This document shows, piece after piece, positions 59,569 through 64,000 of a stretch of DNA of 64,000 nt. Within the stretch, counting starts at the first letter, position 1; every line of letters starts with the position of its first letter. The stretch comes from Nocardioides sp. LHD-245. GTDB lineage: Bacteria > Actinomycetota > Actinomycetes > Propionibacteriales > Nocardioidaceae. A model generated the notes under the pieces. It did no database searches and was not told the origin of the DNA. It saw nothing but the letters and a program-made list of their open reading frames with translations. The position numbers and the translations under genes are program-made. Location: contig NZ_JAVFWN010000023.1 in the NCBI RefSeq assembly GCF_030929495.1, forward strand, positions 27,079 through 91,078. Direction: 5' to 3'.

Positions 59569-60409
59569 GGCGGGCCACCCGCCTCGAGATCAGGTCGAGG
59601 ATCACGATCGTGACGATGGCGACGACCAGCAGCAGGACGGCGACGGCCGCGGCCCCGGCCTGGTTGTCGCCCTCGAGGAACTTGAGGATCTTCAGCGACG
59701 CGACCTCGGTCTCGTAGGGCGTGTTGCCGGAGATGAGGACGAGGGAGCCGAACTCGCTGATCGCCCGCGCGAAACCGAGCGACGAGCCGGCCGCGATCGC
59801 CGGCACCAGGCTGGGCAGGATGATCCGCCGGAAGGTGGTGACCCGCGACGCGCCGAGGGACGCCGCCGCCTCCTCGACGTCGGCGTCGAGCTCGATGAGC
59901 ACCGGTTGGACGGTGCGGACGACGAAGGGCAGGGTCACGAACAGCAACGCCAGGAAGATGCCCTGCCGGGTGTTCACGATGTTGATGCCCATCGGGCTCT
60001 CGGGTCCCCAGAGACTGAGCAGGACCAGGCCGGCGACGATGGTCGGGAGCGCGAACGGGATGTCGATGACGACGTCGAGGATCCGCTTGCCCGGGAACTG
60101 GTCGCGGACCAGCACCCAGGCGACGATGGTGCCGATCACGGCGTTCACCGCCGTCACCAGCAGTGCCTCGACCACGGTCAGCCGCAGGGCCGCGAAGGTC
60201 TGGGCGTCGGCCAGGGTGCTCCAGAAGCGGTCGAAGCCACCGTCGGCAGCGGCCCCCACGACCGCGGCGAGCGGCAGCAGGACGAGGACGCTGAACCAGA
60301 CCAGCGCGACCCCCAGCCCCACCCCGGAGGTAGGCGTGAGGCGGAACAGCCCGCCGGGCCGGCTCGTGGTGCGAGCCGGCCCGGACGGAGCGACGAGGGT
60401 GTCCGTCAC
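59561..60409 (-). CDS. cysT: Sulfate ABC importer permease CysT
   Basis: GTG 60409 overlaps the binding-protein stop (GTGA) and gives 282 residues. ALRLTVVEALLVTAVNAVIG, LVRDQFPGKRILDVVIDIPFALPTIVAGLVLLSLWG and the EAA loop DVEEAAASLGASRVTTFRRIILPSLVPA followed by GFARAISEFGSLVLISGNTPYETEVASLKI are the CysT (CysU) hallmarks. It pairs with CysW for sulfate uptake. Confidence 0.95.
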   Translation of the reverse strand: MTDTLVAPSGPARTTSRPGGLFRLTPTSGVGLGVALVWFSVLVLLPLAAVVGAAADGGFDRFWSTLADAQTFAALRLTVVEALLVTAVNAVIGTIVAWVLVRDQFPGKRILDVVIDIPFALPTIVAGLVLLSLWGPESPMGINIVNTRQGIFLALLFVTLPFVVRTVQPVLIELDADVEEAAASLGASRVTTFRRIILPSLVPAIAAGSSLGFARAISEFGSLVLISGNTPYETEVASLKILKFLEGDNQAGAAAVAVLLLVVAIVTIVILDLISRRVARRG

Positions 60410-61446
60410 TGCTTGGTCGCCTCGGCGTACAGCTGGTCGAAGCGGAGCTTCTCGCCGTCCTTGCCGAACCACTCGGCGTTGATGGCGCTCCACCCGCCCA
60501 GATCGGCGGCCGTGCTCAGCGACGTCGGCGTCGGGAACGGGTCGGCCGGGTCGTTGGCCCCCTCGACCTCGATGCCGGAGATGTCCAGGTCCCCGACGGG
60601 CCGGAAGCCCTTCGACACGAAGGCGGTCTGGCCCGCGTCGCTGAGGATGAAGTCCAGCCAGTCCCGCGCGACCGGGCTGGCGTCCTTCAGGACCGCGCCC
60701 GGGTTCTCGATGAGGAAGGTGTGATCCGGGACGATGTAGTCCAGGTCCTCGCCGTTCTGCTTGGCGAGGATGGCCTCGTTCTCATAGGTGAGCAGCACAT
60801 TGCCGACACCCTTCTTGAAGGCCTCGGTCGCCTCGCGTCCGCTGGCGGCCCAGGTGGTGACGTTGGCGAAGACCTTCTTCAAGAAGGCGTCCGCCTCCTC
60901 CTCGGTCGCGCCGTTCTGCTTGGCGTAGGTGTAGAGCGCGAGGATGTTCCACTTCGCCGAGCCGGAGCTGGCCGGGTCCGGGGTGACGATCTTGACGTCG
61001 TCGCGGGTGAGGTCGTCCCAGTCCTCGATGCCGAGCGGGTTGCCCGCCTCGGTCGCGATCACGGCGACCGAGCTGGAGACGATGCCCTGGGTCGGACCGG
61101 CGTTCCAGTCGTCGGCGACGAGACCGGCGTCGACCAGCCGGGTCAGATCGGGCTCGAGGGAGAAGACGACGTAGTCGACGTCCTTGCCCTTGGTGTCCAC
61201 GACCTTGCGGCTCTGGTCGCCCGAGGCGCCGTACGAGCCGGAGAAGGTCACGTCCTTGCCCGCTTCGGTCTTGGCGAACTCCGCGGCGGCGGCCTTGTTG
61301 CCTGCCTCCGGCACCGCGAAGCCGACGATGTTGACCCGCTCCCCGTCGTCGCTGCCGCTCCCGCTGCCGCCGTCGGCGCTCGCGCAGGCGGTCAGCGCCA
61401 ACGCTCCGGTGACCGCCAGGGCCGCGGCCTTGATGACTCGCTTCAT
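60406..61446 (-). CDS. cysP: Sulfate-binding lipoprotein
   Basis: ATG 61446 gives 346 residues. An in-frame ATG three codons upstream (61455) directly abuts the AAGGA ribosome site, while 61446 is 9 nt from it, so 61446 is preferred. The signal MKRVIKAAALAVTGALALTAC ends in a lipobox. The body matches Sbp/CysP: SGSYGASGDQSRKVVDTKG, DYVVFSLEPDLTRLVDAGLV, VIVTPDPASSGSAKWNIL-like IVTPDPASSGSAKWNILALY and NVLLTYENEAILAK. It captures sulfate or thiosulfate for CysTWA. Sulfate supply would also serve the PAPS-dependent sulfotransferase at 22101. Confidence 0.93.
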   Translation of the reverse strand: MKRVIKAAALAVTGALALTACASADGGSGSGSDDGERVNIVGFAVPEAGNKAAAAEFAKTEAGKDVTFSGSYGASGDQSRKVVDTKGKDVDYVVFSLEPDLTRLVDAGLVADDWNAGPTQGIVSSSVAVIATEAGNPLGIEDWDDLTRDDVKIVTPDPASSGSAKWNILALYTYAKQNGATEEEADAFLKKVFANVTTWAASGREATEAFKKGVGNVLLTYENEAILAKQNGEDLDYIVPDHTFLIENPGAVLKDASPVARDWLDFILSDAGQTAFVSKGFRPVGDLDISGIEVEGANDPADPFPTPTSLSTAADLGGWSAINAEWFGKDGEKLRFDQLYAEATKQ

Positions 61447-61509
61447 CGCACTCATTCCTTGCTGTTCGGGCCGGCCTCTCGGGGGCCAGTTCCATCAAAC
61501 TAGACTGGA

Positions 61510-61515
61510 ATAATA
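61510..61515 (-). promoter_or_regulatory. -10 box of the cysPTWA operon
   Basis: TATTAT (minus strand, 61515-61510) lies in an AT-rich patch, 64 bp upstream of the cysP start. The intergenic region 61447-61812 (366 bp) otherwise holds this patch, a stretch of ordinary sequence and the korA control region. Confidence 0.6.
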
Positions 61516-61719
61516 CATATTAGCGAGTTACGCGACTCACTCTTAGACAAATCGACGAGTCGCCATGGCCGACATCACAGGCCGGCAGCGCTCCCGACAG
61601 CGCCCATCAGGCGGCACGGCGACCGGTACGCCGGGGCGGCGGACTATCGTGGTGAGCGTTCGTCGAGCCGCGTCGATCAAGGCGGCCGGCGCGAGCAGGA
61701 CAGGTGTCCACCCGAAAAG

Positions 61720-61748
61720 TGGAACGTGTTCTAGATTGGCTCTAGAAT
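61720..61748 (+). promoter_or_regulatory. korA promoter with TNNAACNNGTTNNA operator and second palindrome
   Basis: TGGAACGTGTTCTA (61720-61733) fits the TNNAACNNGTTNNA consensus of KstR-type TetR repressors. It is followed by the perfect palindrome TTCTAGATTGGCTCTAGAA (61729-61747, 7-bp arms). TGGAAC (61720-61725) and TAGAAT (61743-61748), 17 bp apart, could be the -35 and -10 boxes, so the operators overlap the promoter. The korA start is 64 bp downstream. Confidence 0.6.
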
Positions 61749-61812
61749 CGGCCCACCTGAAGCTGTCATCGCGCGCGAGGCTTCCGTCGATGTCGAGAGA
61801 AGTGGAGCAGGT

Positions 61813-63780
61813 GTGAGCCAGACCAAGCAGGTCAAGCAGCTGGACCGGGTGATCATCCGGTTCGCCGGGGACTCCGGCGATGGCATGCAGTTGACCGGTG
61901 ACCGGTTCACCCAGGAGTCGGCCGTGTTCGGCAACGACCTGGTGACCCTGCCCAACTTCCCCGCCGAGATCCGCGCCCCGCAGGGCACGATCCCCGGGGT
62001 CAGCTCGTTCCAGATCCACTTCGCCGACCACGACATCCTGACCGCGGGCGACCGGCCCGACGTGCTGGTCGCGATGAACCCGGCGGCGTTGAAGGCCAAC
62101 CTGGCCGACCTGCCCAAGGGCGCGACGATCATCGTGGACTCCCACGACTTCACCAAGCGCAACCTCGACAAGGCCGGCTACGCCACCAACCCGCTCGACA
62201 AGCTCGGCGAGGTCGACGACCCGCTGGCCGGCTTCCAGGTCCAGCCCGTCGACCTCACCGGCATCACGGTCGCTGCCGTGGCCGAGTTCGGCCTGTCCCG
62301 CAAGGACGCCGCCCGGGCCAAGAACATGTTCGCCCTGGGCCTGCTGTCGTGGATGTACGGCCGCCCGACCGAGCCGACCATCGCCTTCCTGGAGCGCAAG
62401 TTCTCGAAGGTCGCCGACATCCTCGGCGCCAACATCGCCGCGTTCAAGGCCGGCTGGAACTACGGCGAGACGACCGAGACGTTCGTCGTCCAGTACGAGA
62501 TCAAGCCCGCGAAGATGCGGTCCGGGACCTACCGCAACATCACCGGCAACCTGGCGCTGTCCTACGGCCTGGTCGCCGCCGGCGTCCGGTCGAAGCTCCC
62601 CGTGTTCCTGGGGTCCTACCCGATCACCCCGGCCTCCGACATCCTCCACGAGCTGTCCAAGCACAAGGGCTTCGGCGTGACCACGCTGCAGGCCGAGGAC
62701 GAGATCGCCGGCATCGGCGCCGCCATCGGCGCCGCGTTCGCGGGTTCCCTCGGTGTGACCACCACCTCCGGGCCCGGCATCGCGTTGAAGTCCGAGGCGA
62801 TCGGCCTGGCCGTGATGACCGAGCTCCCCCTGGTCGTGATCAACGTCCAACGCGGCGGGCCGTCCACCGGCCTGCCCACCAAGACCGAGCAGGCCGACCT
62901 GCTCCAGGCCATGTACGGCCGCAACGGCGAGGCACCGGTCCCGATCGTGGCCCCCCAGTCGCCCGGCGACTGCTTCGCCGCGGCCGTCGAGGCCGCCCGG
63001 ATCGCGATCACCTACCGCACCCCGGTCTTCCTGCTCTCCGACGGCTACCTCGCCAACGGCTCCGAGCCCTGGGAGATCCCGGACGTCGCGGACCTCCCGC
63101 TCATCGACGCGAACTTCGCCACCGAGACCAACCACGCCTCGGCGAAGAGCACCGACGGCCAACCTGACGAGTTCTGGCCCTACCTGCGCGACGAGGACAC
63201 CCTCGCCCGCCCCTGGGCGATCCCCGGCACCCCCGGTCTCGAGCACCGCATCGGCGGCCTCGAGAAGGGAGAGGGCCACGGCAACATCTCCTACGACTCA
63301 GCCAACCACGACCGGATGGTCCGGATCCGCCAGGAGAAGGTCGACCGGATCGCCGACAGCCTCCCCCCGCTCGAGATCGACGACCCCTCGGGCAAGGCGA
63401 AGGTCCTCGTGATCGGCTGGGGCTCGACGTACGGCCCGATCGGCGCCGCGTGCCGCCGCGTGCGCCGCGCGGGCCACAACGTGGCGCAGGTCCACCTGCG
63501 CCACCTCAACCCGTTCCCCAAGGACCTCGGGACGATCCTGAAGTCCTACGACAAGGTGCTGGTCCCCGAGATGAACCTCGGCCAGCTCTCCAAGATGCTC
63601 CGCGCCGAATACCTCGTCGACGCGATCGGCTACAACCACGTCTACGGTCTGCCCCTCAAGGCCGCCGAGCTCGCCGAGGCCGTCGGCGCACTCGTCGGCC
63701 AGGCCGAGGGCAGGGATGTCGATCTCGGCGAGCACGGACTCAACCCCCCTGCCGACCACGAGGAGGCACCCGTCAAATGA
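61813..63780 (+). CDS. korA: 2-oxoacid:ferredoxin oxidoreductase, alpha-gamma subunit (KorA)
   Basis: GTG 61813 gives 655 residues. Residues ~10-200 are the gamma domain (RVIIRFAGDSGDGMQLTGDRF, FPAEIRAPQGTIPGVSSFQI), and from ~225 comes the alpha pyrimidine-binding domain (VFLGSYPITPASDILHELSK, EDEIAGIGAAIGAAFAG, VTTTSGPGIALKSEAIGLAV, NVQRGGPSTGLPTKTEQADL) ending in the transketolase-C-like domain (KVLVIGWGSTYGPIGAA). This gamma-alpha fusion is the usual actinobacterial KorA. With KorB it converts 2-oxoglutarate or another 2-oxoacid to the CoA ester with reduced ferredoxin. The stop overlaps korB (ATGA). Confidence 0.96.
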   Translation: MSQTKQVKQLDRVIIRFAGDSGDGMQLTGDRFTQESAVFGNDLVTLPNFPAEIRAPQGTIPGVSSFQIHFADHDILTAGDRPDVLVAMNPAALKANLADLPKGATIIVDSHDFTKRNLDKAGYATNPLDKLGEVDDPLAGFQVQPVDLTGITVAAVAEFGLSRKDAARAKNMFALGLLSWMYGRPTEPTIAFLERKFSKVADILGANIAAFKAGWNYGETTETFVVQYEIKPAKMRSGTYRNITGNLALSYGLVAAGVRSKLPVFLGSYPITPASDILHELSKHKGFGVTTLQAEDEIAGIGAAIGAAFAGSLGVTTTSGPGIALKSEAIGLAVMTELPLVVINVQRGGPSTGLPTKTEQADLLQAMYGRNGEAPVPIVAPQSPGDCFAAAVEAARIAITYRTPVFLLSDGYLANGSEPWEIPDVADLPLIDANFATETNHASAKSTDGQPDEFWPYLRDEDTLARPWAIPGTPGLEHRIGGLEKGEGHGNISYDSANHDRMVRIRQEKVDRIADSLPPLEIDDPSGKAKVLVIGWGSTYGPIGAACRRVRRAGHNVAQVHLRHLNPFPKDLGTILKSYDKVLVPEMNLGQLSKMLRAEYLVDAIGYNHVYGLPLKAAELAEAVGALVGQAEGRDVDLGEHGLNPPADHEEAPVK

Positions 63781-64000
63781 CGACCATCGATCTTCCGCTC
63801 CCCGGTGCCCGCACCGGCACCGAGCTGGTACCCGCCGTCGAGGAGGGCGTGACCCAGAGCGCCAAGGAGTTCACCTCCGACCAGGAGGTCCGCTGGTGCC
63901 CCGGCTGCGGCGACTACGCCGTCCTCAAAGCCGTCCAGTCCTTCCTCCCCGACCTCGGCCTACGCCGCGAGAACATCGTCTTCATCTCCGGCATCGGCTG
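63777..64000 (+). CDS. korB: 2-oxoacid:ferredoxin oxidoreductase, beta subunit (KorB), N-terminal part
   Basis: ATG 63777 overlaps the korA stop by 4 bp, and the frame is open to the window end (74 residues visible). The sequence EFTSDQEVRWCPGCGDYAVLKAVQSFLPDLG and NIVFISGIGC is the KorB thiamine-diphosphate/iron-sulfur binding start, with the CPGC motif of the [4Fe-4S] site. The remainder lies outside the window. Confidence 0.95.
   Translation, partial: MTTIDLPLPGARTGTELVPAVEEGVTQSAKEFTSDQEVRWCPGCGDYAVLKAVQSFLPDLGLRRENIVFISGIG

Noticed and set aside
61543..63279. A 578-codon minus-strand frame opposite korA
   Set aside because: No recognisable domain, and korA on the plus strand is unmistakable.
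1..64000. Prophage, integrative element or rRNA operon
   Set aside because: No integrase, transposase, phage structural gene or rRNA sequence was seen. The only tRNA gene (53993-54074) shows no duplicated 3' end nearby that would mark an attachment site.

Overview
The window is high-GC DNA from a Gram-positive actinobacterium. Genes are packed in operons joined by ATGA, GTGA or TGATG overlaps, GTG starts are common, several genes look leaderless (a TANNNT-like -10 exactly 6 nt before the start codon), and lipoproteins carry Gram-positive style lipoboxes. The gene content (KorAB-type 2-oxoacid oxidoreductase, secreted PKD/propeller proteins next to an exopolysaccharide locus, LhgO, YajQ) fits a soil actinomycete such as Nocardioides or a relative. 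That placement is inference; there is no rRNA gene in the window to test it.

Layout. (1) 1-8202, minus strand: an oligopeptide-type ABC importer (binding lipoprotein, two permeases, fused double ATPase) followed by a hydantoinase/oxoprolinase-like gene cut by the window edge, with an XRE-cupin regulator and a 60-residue ORF upstream. (2) 8386-39687: a 31-kb cell-surface polysaccharide locus. It holds two paralogous histidine kinase/response regulator pairs, a fused polymerase/chain-length protein, a Wzz-like protein with a decayed kinase domain, a flippase, a polyprenyl-phosphate sugar transferase, a split PssD/PssE glycosyltransferase, a GT2, a CDP-alcohol phosphatidyltransferase, a sulfotransferase, a methyltransferase, a phosphotransferase-fold protein, a glycoside hydrolase, a lipoprotein and three large secreted beta-propeller/PKD proteins. 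A toxin-antitoxin pair sits inside it. A short CCCC...TTGG-type palindromic motif recurs in most of its promoter regions. (3) 39662-53843: a catabolic regulon (nitrilase, flavin amine oxidase, acetylpolyamine-deacetylase-like enzyme, nitronate monooxygenase, acyl-CoA dehydrogenase, aldehyde dehydrogenase, ADP-forming acyl-CoA synthetase, NCS1 permease with a tiny membrane protein, Zn alcohol dehydrogenase, divergent amidase) with a TetR regulator and three matching operators. (4) 53943-57597: tRNA-Tyr and its terminator, YajQ-family protein, lytic transglycosylase, LhgO, an SRPBCC protein and a small membrane protein. (5) 57740-61446: sulfate ABC importer cysPTWA. (6) 61813-end: korA and the start of korB.

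How the parts may work together. In region 2, sugar-phosphate is loaded on a lipid carrier by the polyprenyl glycosylphosphotransferase, extended by PssD/PssE and GT2, flipped, polymerised by the polymerase-Wzz fusion and decorated by sulfo- and methyl-transfer; the secreted propeller/PKD proteins probably bind or organise the polymer. The two kinase/regulator pairs and the shared promoter motif suggest the locus is one regulon. In region 3 the enzymes form a plausible funnel from nitriles, amides or (acetyl)amines through aldehyde and acid to acyl-CoA.
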